Positions 23,209-30,237 of a stretch of DNA of 36,194 bases are shown one piece after another. This stretch comes from a virus. The stretch covers positions 1-36,194 of IMG/VR virus record IMGVR_UViG_3300046000_000043; one strand, given 5' to 3'. The notes beneath the pieces are model-generated. The model searched no databases. It saw only the letters and a list, made by a program, of their open reading frames with translations, and was not told where the DNA came from. Position 1 is the stretch's first letter, and each line of letters begins with the position of its first letter. The position numbers were made by a program, and so were the translations under genes.

Positions 23209-23859
23209 TTAGGTAATGTTTGAGACAAAGCTCATTGTGACAATGGCTGATGGGACTGCTGGCCGTGTTGGGCTGGCGCTTGTCCCAAAAGCCTCTATGC
23301 TTACGCCAGTATTTTCAGTTCTCCACATAATTTCAATGTAATCGTTTGAATTCATGCTTACAAAAAAGTTCAATGCAGCAATGATATGACTTGGGTCACC
23401 AGCACTTTTCCTCGGAGGAGGGTGAAATCTACTGTTTGAATTGGCAATATTTGTCCCATTTTTGCGAAACCAAATATCCACATCTTGACCATCGTTTGTG
23501 GTGTTTTTTAGTTGAATGGAAAACTGCAAGTTCCAGATTCCGGCATCGGCCACAGTGATTCTTGACCCGCTGGCCATTGTCACACCATTAGCAAAGTCTG
23601 TGGTGTTGAATGTGACCGCATAGGCCGTGGTGGTGTTGGCAGCCACTTGGTCGGTCGAATCTTGAAAAGCCCCATGGGGGTTATTCATAAACCGACCGCC
23701 TCTTGGTCCAAACAAAGACCCCAGCACAAATGACAGTTTCTTAAAGTAAACAGTCAATGCGCCATTGTTTTCGTTGAAATGCCTGCGCTCATAGGTCTCG
23801 GTCGGATAACCGAGTCCTGGTGGAGCTGGATTCTCAAGTTGTTGTGTTTGGCTGGCCAT
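23209..23859 (-). CDS. Head fibre or tail protein with jelly-roll C-terminal domain
   Basis: 216 residues. The N-terminal 60 residues hold a short anchor region (PPGLGYPTETYERRHF). From about residue 80 the protein is a C1q/TNF-like jelly roll: TTTAYAVTFNTTDFANGV, VADAGIWNLQFSIQLKNTTN, VDIWFRKNGTNIANSNSRF and IIAALNFFVSMNSNDYIEI. I recall this domain as common in environmental phages, where it serves as a trimeric fibre head. It probably binds the cell surface or decorates the virion. It starts 9 bases upstream of the hub gene stop. Confidence 0.68.
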   Translation of the reverse strand: MASQTQQLENPAPPGLGYPTETYERRHFNENNGALTVYFKKLSFVLGSLFGPRGGRFMNNPHGAFQDSTDQVAANTTTAYAVTFNTTDFANGVTMASGSRITVADAGIWNLQFSIQLKNTTNDGQDVDIWFRKNGTNIANSNSRFHPPPRKSAGDPSHIIAALNFFVSMNSNDYIEIMWRTENTGVSIEAFGTSASPTRPAVPSAIVTMSFVSNIT

Positions 23860-23884
23860 GGTCTAATTTTGCCCTAAATGGGGC

Positions 23885-24028
23885 TTACTTGGCCATCAAG
23901 TACAGCCCCACATTTGAAAATGCATAGCCCGCATAGACCACTGCCATGTACGGGTTGCCTTTAAAGAGCTGCTCCCCAGCAATGTAGGCATAGATCGCAC
24001 CAGTCAGAATGATCAGCCAAGCGCTCAA
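23885..24028 (-). CDS. 47-residue membrane peptide with TTG start
   Basis: A hydrophobic peptide with two possible transmembrane stretches (WLIILTGAIYAYIAG and MAVVYAGYAFSNVGLYLMA) joined by EQLFKGNPY. The start is TTG at 24028, which overlaps the stop of the metallophosphoesterase gene by four bases (TTGA). I recall similar 'EQ--KGNP-MA---GY-F-N-GL--MAK' peptides in podoviruses. The function is unknown; a holin-like or envelope role is possible. A small inverted repeat in the following 20 bases does not look like a terminator. Confidence 0.6.
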   Translation of the reverse strand: MSAWLIILTGAIYAYIAGEQLFKGNPYMAVVYAGYAFSNVGLYLMAK

Positions 24029-25011
24029 AATGCACCTACATCGATGACCTCACCCCTAAATTCAATCTGATCTTCATCAAACTTGTGAACCAGCTCTGGC
24101 CACAAAAGTGTCCCATTAAAGAAGTTCAGCACCGCAAAGCCTGATCGATGATTGGCTGGATTGATTTCGGCATAGGTAAATTGCGGACCATCAGTCTCTG
24201 CCAATGTTCCTGTATCGACCCCAAATCTGTTCCCGTTATAGTCAGCAAATGGCGTGACTTTGAGTGAATGCAAATGGCCAGTCACTATCGAGACCCCAGC
24301 ATTCACAGTGTTGTTGTGGGTGGCATGAACTCCCCCTTTGTATCGGTGCTTGATGATGCACTGCTCAGTGGGCCATACCGCCCAGCAGAAGTCCCAATCT
24401 AGGAAATGGTCTGTCAGCTTAAACCCTAATACTTCCTTAAATTGTGGTGCGTGTTGGGCTAAACGATTGCCAAATCTAACGTCATGGTTTCCCCATATCC
24501 ACAGTAGCTTTACATTGTGCCTAGCTGCCTTGGCCACTTCCTCGATTTCACCCAATGCACCCTGACAAGCCTTTAGTTCTTGAATAACAGTAGTCGCTGG
24601 TTGTTCAGTTACATCATGGCGGCTTATTGAAGCCCCGTCAAACGCGTCTCCATTGCAAATCACAACCTGGGGGGAAAATTCTTGAATGGCCCACAGTAAA
24701 CCCTTAAAGGCCGTGGACCTTTGACCAGGTATGAAATGGGCGTCTGAGAAAACAATCACAGTGCCATCTAGCATTCCAAGTTCAACTTGCTTGAGTGGAC
24801 TGAATGACTTAGGTTTGTTTTTATCGTATTGCATACCACGCAAGTCACTTGCGTTAAGTACCATGTTGTATTGCTTTTCAATCCATCGTCTGCGTAAATG
24901 AGCCGCCCTATTGTTTATTCCCAAATGTTTGGCTATTTTTGTGGCAGATTGAAGTTGACCCCACAGTTGGATAAACTCCATATCACTGCAAGTTTCGTTA
25001 TGAGCGCCCAT
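24025..25011 (-). CDS. Metallophosphoesterase with N-terminal helix-turn-helix
   Basis: 328 residues. The calcineurin-like catalytic core is complete: SDAHF (Asp90, His92), NGDAFD (Asp122), GNHD (174-177; Asn175, His176), GGVHATH (His229) and GHLH (245-248; His246, His248), which together bind two metal ions. Before it lies a helix-turn-helix (residues 11-48, with the SATKIAKHLGINNRAAHLRR segment) that should contact DNA. Phosphodiester cleavage of nucleic acid or a nucleotide signal is likely; the target is unknown. It overlaps the upstream SprT-like gene by 14 bases. The start has AAGGA, and the domain pair is unusual. Confidence 0.83.
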   Translation of the reverse strand: MGAHNETCSDMEFIQLWGQLQSATKIAKHLGINNRAAHLRRRWIEKQYNMVLNASDLRGMQYDKNKPKSFSPLKQVELGMLDGTVIVFSDAHFIPGQRSTAFKGLLWAIQEFSPQVVICNGDAFDGASISRHDVTEQPATTVIQELKACQGALGEIEEVAKAARHNVKLLWIWGNHDVRFGNRLAQHAPQFKEVLGFKLTDHFLDWDFCWAVWPTEQCIIKHRYKGGVHATHNNTVNAGVSIVTGHLHSLKVTPFADYNGNRFGVDTGTLAETDGPQFTYAEINPANHRSGFAVLNFFNGTLLWPELVHKFDEDQIEFRGEVIDVGAF

Positions 25012-25372
25012 GAGAGTCCTTAGAGAGTAATTTTTCTAGCAGATTGACCACCCTATGCTCTTGTGTCTCAATCTCATCTTGAGATGACTTAGGGTCTTGG
25101 GCCACTGTCATAAGATCATGCAAAAAGACATGAAGCAATTCATGCAGGGCCGTCTGGTCTAAAGATTCTGGGGTGATCTTTTCAGCACCAAAGTCACCCA
25201 AACGATATGTGGCCAGCCTGGCCGCTTCATTGAATTCCACTGAAGCCATGGCATTCTTTGCAGGCTTCAAACCCTTCTCAATGCGCCAGTCGCCAAGATT
25301 AAGCACTTGCTGCCATTTCCGCACACTTTGTGCAAAGAGCGCGGAGTCTTCTGGTGTAGGAATGTTTGACAT
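24998..25372 (-). CDS. SprT-like putative zinc metalloprotein
   Basis: 124 residues. A zinc-binding helix ALHELLHVFLHDLM with the HExxH motif HELLH (about 77-81) is present, followed by a helix that could supply the third ligand (SSQDEIETQEHRVVNLLEKL). Such small phage proteins are related to SprT-like peptidases. An N-terminal strand-helix (WQQVLNLGDWRIEKGL) matches the start of that fold. AAGG is seven bases before the ATG. Its tight coupling to the metallophosphoesterase suggests the two act together, for example on host protein-DNA complexes, but this is inference. Confidence 0.65.
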   Translation of the reverse strand: MSNIPTPEDSALFAQSVRKWQQVLNLGDWRIEKGLKPAKNAMASVEFNEAARLATYRLGDFGAEKITPESLDQTALHELLHVFLHDLMTVAQDPKSSQDEIETQEHRVVNLLEKLLSKDSHGRS

Positions 25373-25407
25373 ATCAACACCTTATATGACTTATATGTCA
25401 ATTTAAT

Positions 25408-26001
25408 TTAAGTAAGCACTGAAAGTGCTTCATTTATATGCTTAATCCTATCATCTAAGCCAATAAAACCGCCATTGATCTTCTTGGTTAAGGTTTTGTA
25501 ATCTTGGCTATCCGCATATTGGTTGAGCTTGTGAGTGTTCCAAAACCATCCGGCAGTGAGCGCTGCATACTGGGGCGTGGCCACCAGCTCTGGCTGCATG
25601 ATCAAGTCCACGCCAAGCGCTTGGCCAGCGTGGTGGTAGTTGGCAGAGCCTGTCAATTGAATGCAACCACGGCCTCGGAAACGATATCCATCCCCACTGG
25701 CCTCATCTCGATTGCCCATTCGGTTGCTGTAAACAGTGTTTGCAATGAGCTTTGGGTTTCTGGCGCAGGCTTGGGCCTTGGCCGCGTCAAAGCGCTTGGG
25801 CCAGAGCTTTTGCAAAGCCTCTGCCCTGTAATTCAAGTTCTCTTCCAAGATTCTGAAATTGCCACACTCATGGCTGCACTGGCCGATGAATGCAGCCTGG
25901 CGCAATGGCGTTGAAATGTCAAAGCGCTGGAAAGTCTCATTAAGCGCATCGACCCACTCTGGACCAATGTGCAGTTGTTGGAGCTGCTGACTATTGACCA
26001 T
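25408..26001 (-). CDS. Endolysin, GH19 chitinase-like peptidoglycan hydrolase
   Basis: 197 residues. The GH19 fold is recognised from FIGQCSHECGNFRILEENLNY, which contains the catalytic Glu pair region (Glu45 and the Glu of LEENLNY at about 53-54), and from GDGYRFRGRGCIQLTG (about 104-119). The Trp-rich AGWFWNTHKLNQYAD segment near residue 149 also fits. There is no signal peptide, so it depends on a holin for release. It cleaves peptidoglycan glycan strands at the end of infection. The start overlaps the end of Rz by 11 bases. The length is normal for a stand-alone phage GH19 endolysin. Confidence 0.9.
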   Translation of the reverse strand: MVNSQQLQQLHIGPEWVDALNETFQRFDISTPLRQAAFIGQCSHECGNFRILEENLNYRAEALQKLWPKRFDAAKAQACARNPKLIANTVYSNRMGNRDEASGDGYRFRGRGCIQLTGSANYHHAGQALGVDLIMQPELVATPQYAALTAGWFWNTHKLNQYADSQDYKTLTKKINGGFIGLDDRIKHINEALSVLT

Positions 26002-26458
26002 TGACTAAAACCCTCACTTCGTTATAGGCGTTGATGCAGGCGTTGAGCTTGACAATGGCTTTGTCTCCATCGGCTGCGATGTCGATAAGAGCTGCAATAG
26101 TCTGTCGCTCAGATTCGCTTGCATCGGTGTTGCTATTTCCTGTGGCAATGGTGGCACTTGTGCCGTCTTGTGGACAACTTGGGGCTGGGAGGCGCATCCG
26201 ACCAGTGCGAGCAAGCTCATGCATAGCAGACTGTTTTTTCTTGACATCATCTTGGGCCTTTCTCAATTTCGTTTCTTGGTCTGACAGTTTAGAAGTCATG
26301 TTTTTTTCAAGTTCACGGGCTTCATCATTCTTTTGGGCAATGGCCAGTTTCATGTCATTGTCCCTGTCTTCCCAGCCAAAGTGATAGCCACCTCGGTAAG
26401 AGCCAAACAAAGCAATGCAGATTGCCAATATCAAATATGGTATGGGTATGCCAAACAT
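25991..26458 (-). CDS. Inner-membrane spanin subunit (Rz-like)
   Basis: 155 residues. An N-terminal membrane anchor (PIPYLILAICIALFGSY) is followed by a long charged helix (about 33-85; DNDMKLAIAQKNDEARELEK) that would form the coiled coil crossing the periplasm. A proline-rich bend then precedes a short helix. This is the arrangement of Rz i-spanins, which fuse inner and outer membranes together with Rz1. A separate lipoprotein gene is nested in its +1 frame (26014-26250), which makes the assignment firm. The start overlaps the holin-candidate stop as TAATG. Confidence 0.85.
   Translation of the reverse strand: MFGIPIPYLILAICIALFGSYRGGYHFGWEDRDNDMKLAIAQKNDEARELEKNMTSKLSDQETKLRKAQDDVKKKQSAMHELARTGRMRLPAPSCPQDGTSATIATGNSNTDASESERQTIAALIDIAADGDKAIVKLNACINAYNEVRVLVNGQ
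26014..26250 (-). CDS. Outer-membrane spanin lipoprotein (Rz1-like), nested in Rz
   Basis: 78 residues in an alternative frame, wholly inside the Rz gene. A lipoprotein signal is clear: basic start MMSRKNS, hydrophobic stretch LLCMSLLALVG, and a lipobox LVGC (Cys19) for lipid attachment, then a Pro/Gln/Ser-rich mature part typical of o-spanins. AAGG stands six bases before the first ATG. Nested Rz1 genes are known from lambda, so this complete overlap is expected for the pair. Confidence 0.85.
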   Translation of the reverse strand: MMSRKNSLLCMSLLALVGCASQPQVVHKTAQVPPLPQEIATPMQANLSDRLLQLLSTSQPMETKPLSSSTPASTPITK

Positions 26459-26958
26459 TATTCTGACTCCTGTCTGGCCTGCGCCAGCTGTTCGCGCTCA
26501 TGGTCATCTTCAAGATGGTCCGGTGGCGTGTCTGGTGGTGGACCAGGTGTCCAAGACTCATCAAGTTCTGGATTGGTCCACTTGGGCATTGCACCAAATG
26601 GCTGGTTTGGGATGCCATTGGTGGTGGCATTAAACCCGTGATTGTTGCTGTATCCATATTGGCCATAGCCTTGCATGGGCTGGCACATCGGCTGCTGGCC
26701 CATGGGTGGCTGCCTAGAAGTCATTGCCCGTTTACCGATAACACCACCAATGCCGCCCACAATCAATAGAACGATATCGTTCAGCATCTTTGTATATGCC
26801 TGGTCAATGGGGGCCATTGATTTGATTGGCTGGGTGACAAAAGTCACTGAGTACAAAAGAGAAATCACGATAAAGAAAAGAATCAGGGTGACAGCAAGCA
26901 CCACAATGCTCCAGACCCTGACTTCAATTTCTTCAGTTGTTAGGTTTAACTTCTTCAA
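26458..26958 (-). CDS. Two-segment membrane protein, holin candidate
   Basis: 166 residues, starting with TTG at 26958 after a GGAG seven bases upstream. Two transmembrane segments are predicted: WSIVVLAVTLILFFIVISLL (about 16-35) and IVLLIVGGIGGVIG (about 62-75) with a short linker. A Pro/Gln-rich, acidic cytoplasmic tail follows. I recall the N-terminal block (IEVRVWSIVVLA, VTFVTQPIKSMAPIDQAYTK) as widespread in podoviruses. Position directly upstream of Rz and the endolysin argues for a holin or pinholin, but the long tail is unusual for one. Confidence 0.62.
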   Translation of the reverse strand: MKKLNLTTEEIEVRVWSIVVLAVTLILFFIVISLLYSVTFVTQPIKSMAPIDQAYTKMLNDIVLLIVGGIGGVIGKRAMTSRQPPMGQQPMCQPMQGYGQYGYSNNHGFNATTNGIPNQPFGAMPKWTNPELDESWTPGPPPDTPPDHLEDDHEREQLAQARQESE

Positions 26959-27124
26959 CTTTTTTCTCCAAGATTGGTGCGACTAAATACTCTGGACAAG
27001 TCTGAGTAAATAGGCATCTAGGTTTCTGACAATCTGTCGCATGAAAATTATCGGGATTTTGGCACTTATAGCGATACTTTTCTTCGCAGCCAGTCAGCAA
27101 TAAAAGAAGCAGTAAATATCTCAT
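26933..27124 (-). CDS. 63-residue Cys-rich lipoprotein
   Basis: A short signal MRYLLLLLLLTGC with a lipobox TGC gives a lipidated cysteine at position 13. The mature part has four more cysteines (KCQNPDNFHATDC, PRCLFTQTC) likely forming disulfides in the periplasm. It overlaps the upstream small membrane gene as ATGA and the holin candidate by 26 bases. A second o-spanin-like or superinfection-exclusion lipoprotein is possible; no named family recognised. Confidence 0.6.
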   Translation of the reverse strand: MRYLLLLLLLTGCEEKYRYKCQNPDNFHATDCQKPRCLFTQTCPEYLVAPILEKKVEEVKPNN

Positions 27125-27276
27125 TTGCCCAATCCTATTTTGCCAAGCATTAAATTGACAATTCTGTCAGACAGATCATCAGGTAAGAATTTCATAAAAC
27201 CCAAGAAATAAAGCGCCACACACCCGTAAACGAATATCTTGAGGCAAAGGTCAAAGGTCTTCTGATACTCATTCAC
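27121..27276 (-). CDS. 51-residue membrane protein of the lysis block
   Basis: Starts with GTG at 27276, where a GTGA overlap joins it to the upstream gene's stop; a longer frame begins with TTG at 27303 but lacks a better start signal. One transmembrane segment (FVYGCVALYFLGFMKFL, about 13-29) lies before an amphipathic helix ending LGKIGLGK. It could be a small holin or an antiholin-like peptide; no family recognised. Confidence 0.5.
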   Translation of the reverse strand: MNEYQKTFDLCLKIFVYGCVALYFLGFMKFLPDDLSDRIVNLMLGKIGLGK

Positions 27277-27770
27277 CGACCACACCTTCTGGTAGCTGCG
27301 CAAAATTCCATCAATTCATTTACACCGACAAACACCAGAAACAAGACAAAGCAGACTCCACCAATTGCCAGGCCAATCTCTAGTTGTTCTTGCTCTTTAG
27401 CTTTGGCTTTCTTTGCTTCTGCCTTTAATGCACTTATCTCTTTAGCATCTGCTAAGTCCATCTCTGCTTGACGGGCTTTAATCTTGTTCCAGACATCGAT
27501 CTTGCCTGTCTGCATGAAAAGCATTTTCAGCTCTTCCTCAAATGCTCTGGCCTGCTCCAAGGCCATCTCGATCTGGAGAGCCGTTCCCATGTTGCTGCCT
27601 TTGCCAGACTGCTTGGCTTGCAGCATGGCCTTGGTGGCAGTTGACTTGGCATCGAAAAGTTTGCCAATCATGGGCGCAAGTGAGCCTAAGTCATTGGCAA
27701 CATTTGCTGCCTTCTTGACCATGCTAATGGCGCTTTGTATCCCTGCTAGGGCCGTGATTGGATCGATCAT
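27273..27770 (-). CDS. 165-residue phage protein with C-terminal membrane helix
   Basis: From ATG 27770 (MIDPITALAGIQSAISMVKK), overlapping the previous stop as ATGA. The open frame reaches 27794, but the overlap start matches the family start as I recall it. Long helical region with KSTATKAMLQAKQSG, an EQARAFEEELKMLFMQTGKI segment (about 70-90), then a charged coil (about 100-128) and a C-terminal transmembrane helix (LAIGGVCFVLFLVFVGV). This is a common unnamed podovirus/myovirus protein near lysis genes. It may be a membrane-anchored structural or lysis accessory protein. Confidence 0.62.
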   Translation of the reverse strand: MIDPITALAGIQSAISMVKKAANVANDLGSLAPMIGKLFDAKSTATKAMLQAKQSGKGSNMGTALQIEMALEQARAFEEELKMLFMQTGKIDVWNKIKARQAEMDLADAKEISALKAEAKKAKAKEQEQLEIGLAIGGVCFVLFLVFVGVNELMEFCAATRRCGR

Positions 27771-27886
27771 TTTCTCTTCTCCCACTTGAGACAAACAACC
27801 TTCCGATTGTAGACATCACCAGTCCATGTCCACCTGGTGCATCGATATTCTGTGGTTGCTGCTAGTAAGACCAGAGCATAGATCAT
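27767..27886 (-). CDS. 39-residue phage peptide
   Basis: A very short frame, MIYALVLLAATTEYRC followed by TRWTWTGDVYNRKVVC, with an N-terminal hydrophobic stretch that may be a signal or anchor and two cysteines in a basic tail. ATGA overlaps at both ends (27767-27770 and 27883-27886) tie it to its neighbours. I recall the same motif pattern in other phages of this type. The function is unknown; the ribosome-binding site is weak, so coupling with the preceding gene is likely. Confidence 0.55.
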   Translation of the reverse strand: MIYALVLLAATTEYRCTRWTWTGDVYNRKVVCLKWEKRK

Positions 27887-27975
27887 GGCCACATCAAAAC
27901 GATGACAAAACTGCACCAAATTACAAATGCAGTGATGCAGACCGCAGCAATGATTGCCACGGCCCAATCTTTCAT
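27883..27975 (-). CDS. 30-residue single-pass membrane peptide
   Basis: MKDWAVAIIAAVCITAFVIW continuing to LMWP, almost entirely one transmembrane helix with a charged start. ATGA overlaps with both neighbours. It is too short to assign, but its position in the lysis block suggests a holin-related function. Small membrane peptides of this size are frequently missed in phage annotation. Confidence 0.55.
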   Translation of the reverse strand: MKDWAVAIIAAVCITAFVIWCSFVIVLMWP

Positions 27976-28196
27976 TTTTTAATCCAAGTCTGCCAAATAG
28001 CACCCGCAGCCATGATCAATCCACCCACCCACAGAATAGGCTTGGCAGCAGAGGCAATCCATCCAAGCACTTTAAAAGCCCCGTCAAGAGCCTTTAAAGC
28101 CTCTACAAGGCCGCTTGTATTCTTATCAATGGAATCCACCTTGGTTTCAACTGCAAGCAGTCTCTCGTAGATTTGTTCGTGGGTAACTTCTTGCAT
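27972..28196 (-). CDS. 74-residue holin candidate
   Basis: An N-terminal charged helix (HEQIYERLLAVETKVDSIDK, about 6-25) precedes a C-terminal hydrophobic helix (AAKPILWVGGLIMAAGAIWQ) and a basic end WIKK. This layout, a cytoplasmic coil and a single or re-entrant membrane helix with a basic C-terminus, is that of several phage holins; I recall close relatives so labelled. It is the first gene of the lysis block, 1 base after the kinase-nucleotidyltransferase stop, and stands before the small membrane peptides, Rz/Rz1 and endolysin. Confidence 0.65.
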   Translation of the reverse strand: MQEVTHEQIYERLLAVETKVDSIDKNTSGLVEALKALDGAFKVLGWIASAAKPILWVGGLIMAAGAIWQTWIKK

Positions 28197-28982
28197 TTAA
28201 ACACCCATTTGTTTTCTTATCTTGGTTGCTGAAATGGCGTGTGTAGCATCATCAAAAGACTCTTGTTCAATCTTGTATCCAACATCACGCCCATAGGTGA
28301 TGTTAACAATATTTGGGACAAGTTGTATTTCATACTGACCTTGATACAAAGGGTCTAAATCACGCTTGATAAAGTCTTTGACTTGATTGGCCGCAAACGG
28401 GTTTGAGCCGTTCCAGCCCTGGCAGTCTCTGATCTGGATGACCACCTGACCCGTCTTGGCCAATGCCCTCTCAAACAGTTTTCGATGGCCTTCATGCCAA
28501 GGTTGCCATCTGCCAAGCATTTGCACAGTCTCTTTCTGCCAATCAAAAACGGGGCGCTGGCGGTCATCCAAGATGTGAGCTGCAATGAATTCGCCCCACT
28601 TCTCAGCCTTTTGCTCAGTAATCCTAAAGTCATACTGCTCTGGGGCTACAAACACCTTGTTGGTGTCTTCAAAGCGGCCTTGGTTGATGGTATCAACCCA
28701 GACAGTCCAATCTGCTTTAAAGTTGTTTCGCATCTCAACCAAAGGGGCAACAAAGTCGCAGATCACATAATCCACATCGTAGCTGTCAGCAAGATCACGC
28801 ATCCGCAAACTTTGGCGAATACGACCTTCATGCGAGAAATCCCAATCGTTATATTTCTTACGCACATCATCAGCGTTCAGCCACATAACTGTTTTATGGT
28901 TGTTTTGCAGATGCTCAAGAACGTGCTGTGCAAGGTAAGTTTTACCAGCACCAGGCAAGCCCATGATTAAGATTCTTTTCAT
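28197..28982 (-). CDS. Bifunctional kinase (APS-kinase-like) and nucleotidyltransferase fusion
   Basis: 261 residues from ATG 28982; the open frame extends to 29099 but overlaps the upstream gene and has no RBS there. N-terminal P-loop domain: GLPGAGKT (8-15), WLNADDVRKKYND (about 34-46) and ICDFVAPLVEMRN (about 74-86), the order seen in adenylylsulfate kinases. C-terminal domain: GRWQPWHEGH (157-166; HxGH catalytic motif), then YGRDVGY (230-236) and ISATKIR (250-256), the ISxTxxR motif of cytidylyltransferase-like nucleotidyltransferases. If truly like PAPS synthase it would make PAPS for the neighbouring sulfotransferase, but NadR-like (NMN) activity is the alternative. Overlaps the sulfotransferase as ATGA. 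Confidence 0.75.
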   Translation of the reverse strand: MKRILIMGLPGAGKTYLAQHVLEHLQNNHKTVMWLNADDVRKKYNDWDFSHEGRIRQSLRMRDLADSYDVDYVICDFVAPLVEMRNNFKADWTVWVDTINQGRFEDTNKVFVAPEQYDFRITEQKAEKWGEFIAAHILDDRQRPVFDWQKETVQMLGRWQPWHEGHRKLFERALAKTGQVVIQIRDCQGWNGSNPFAANQVKDFIKRDLDPLYQGQYEIQLVPNIVNITYGRDVGYKIEQESFDDATHAISATKIRKQMGV

Positions 28983-29800
28983 CCCTTGACCTTGTAAAGT
29001 TGTTTGATTGCAAACTCTGGTGCGGGTGTGCGCCAAAACTCTTTGCCAGAATACTTCTCCCAAACTGATTTGGGCAAGATTGATGGACGTTCTTGCCATG
29101 TTACTTCTTTGCGTACTGTATGAAGACTCTTCATGTTTAAGGCTTTGTCATAGACTTCGTTCTCATACTCAACATTCTTGAAGTCATGGTCAAAATAAGG
29201 CTTGCCAATAAAGCCATAAATCTCACGCATTACGCTCTCAGGTTGTTTGCATAGAGATTCATATTCCACCAACATAATCATGTCGGGGTTTAACAGTAAA
29301 CCTTCTTCTAAGAAGTAATAAGGCTTGACTACTTGGCCTTCCTTCTTCACATCCATTAGGGCATCGCACCTTGTGGTGACTGTTTGCCTAGCTTCATCGT
29401 CTGTTAGTGCCGCACCATACAAAGAGTTCTTGGCAGCAATACGCTCAAAGCTATCAAGTATCCAAGGCAAATCACGCACACAGCAAATGATTTTGGTCTG
29501 TGGGTAAAGCTCTTTCAATAGAGATGTTTTAGAAGTCCAACGTCTGCTAGTGTCAAATACTGTATTTGGCTTAACTTCTTTGTAGTAAGCATTAAATAAA
29601 TCTTTAAGTATTTGCTTGCGTCTGTCTTCATCAATCAAATGGTTATTTTCGTTTTCTGTAATCACATTGATGGTTGAGATCACCAAACTTTGCATGGGCG
29701 AAGATATATCCGCATGGAACTCAGGGTTCTGACGCAAGATGGCCGAGAGCAGGGTTGAACCTGACCTTGGCAAACCTGAGATAAAGAAAAACTCTTTCAT
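28979..29800 (-). CDS. Sulfotransferase
   Basis: 273 residues. PAPS-dependent sulfotransferase fold: the 5'-phosphosulfate loop FISGLPRSGSTLLSAIL (about 6-22) and the 3'-phosphate-binding region CCVRDLPWILDSFERI (about 106-121) are visible. Its C-terminal half contains a long helical region ending QLYKVKG. This enzyme should transfer sulfate from PAPS to a sugar, lipid or protein acceptor; the acceptor is unknown. It is coupled (ATGA) to the downstream kinase-nucleotidyltransferase and to the upstream fibre-associated protein. Sulfotransferases are uncommon in phages apart from environmental ones and here could modify the virion or a host surface component. Confidence 0.82.
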   Translation of the reverse strand: MKEFFFISGLPRSGSTLLSAILRQNPEFHADISSPMQSLVISTINVITENENNHLIDEDRRKQILKDLFNAYYKEVKPNTVFDTSRRWTSKTSLLKELYPQTKIICCVRDLPWILDSFERIAAKNSLYGAALTDDEARQTVTTRCDALMDVKKEGQVVKPYYFLEEGLLLNPDMIMLVEYESLCKQPESVMREIYGFIGKPYFDHDFKNVEYENEVYDKALNMKSLHTVRKEVTWQERPSILPKSVWEKYSGKEFWRTPAPEFAIKQLYKVKG

Positions 29801-30222
29801 GCCATTGGAATCCAGTTGACTGTGGCTTCATCCCATTGATAACGCACATTTCCACCATTCATAATGGCATCAGCGGGTCTTGGTACAGGTGCGGCCCATG
29901 TCATTGTGTCAGAGTAGCCAATCCAAGATGGATAAGGTTTACGGGCTTCATGTTCAGCAGCTCTCGCAGCGTTGTATTCTTCTTCAGTCAGAACTTGCAG
30001 AACACCCGCAATGCTTGTGTCGGCATCATCATCGCAAGTTCCATAGTATTTAGGCGCACTTAAATATGTTCCATTAGATGATGTTTGCACAGGCCAAGTA
30101 GAACTGTCATGCCATAAATGAGTCCAACCCTTAACCGCAGGCATTGATGGGCCTGTGCGTTGTGGCTCAACTGTGCAAGGTATTTTTGTAACTGCATCTA
30201 CTTCGGTAATACAAATGTACAT
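29797..30222 (-). CDS. Fibre-associated protein
   Basis: 141 residues, rich in Tyr, Trp, Pro and Asp. Conserved-looking segments are MYICITEVDAVTKIPC at the N-terminus, KYYGTCDDDADTSIAGVLQV (about 59-78) and the LTEEEYNAARAAEHEAR helix (about 78-94). I recall relatives next to fibre genes in environmental phages, likely tail-fibre chaperones or adaptor pieces. AAGGA precedes the ATG. It stands between the Fn3 fibre and the sulfotransferase, so it may also contact modified fibres. Confidence 0.58.
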   Translation of the reverse strand: MYICITEVDAVTKIPCTVEPQRTGPSMPAVKGWTHLWHDSSTWPVQTSSNGTYLSAPKYYGTCDDDADTSIAGVLQVLTEEEYNAARAAEHEARKPYPSWIGYSDTMTWAAPVPRPADAIMNGGNVRYQWDEATVNWIPMA

Positions 30223-30237
30223 TGTGATATTCCTTTA

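Noticed and set aside
23862-23884. Short GC hairpin after the 47-residue gene
   Set aside because: The stem GCCC/GGGC is only four pairs and on the minus strand is followed by AAAATTAG, with no U tract.
25373-25407. TTGACA and repeated CATATAAG words upstream of the SprT-like gene
   Set aside because: A -35-like box is present, but no -10 sequence stands at 15-19 bases, so a promoter was not called.
27301-27303. TTG start giving a 60-residue version of the 51-residue membrane protein
   Set aside because: The GTG at 27276 gives a clean four-base overlap and an AAGG at a suitable distance; the longer form only adds residues from the previous gene's end.
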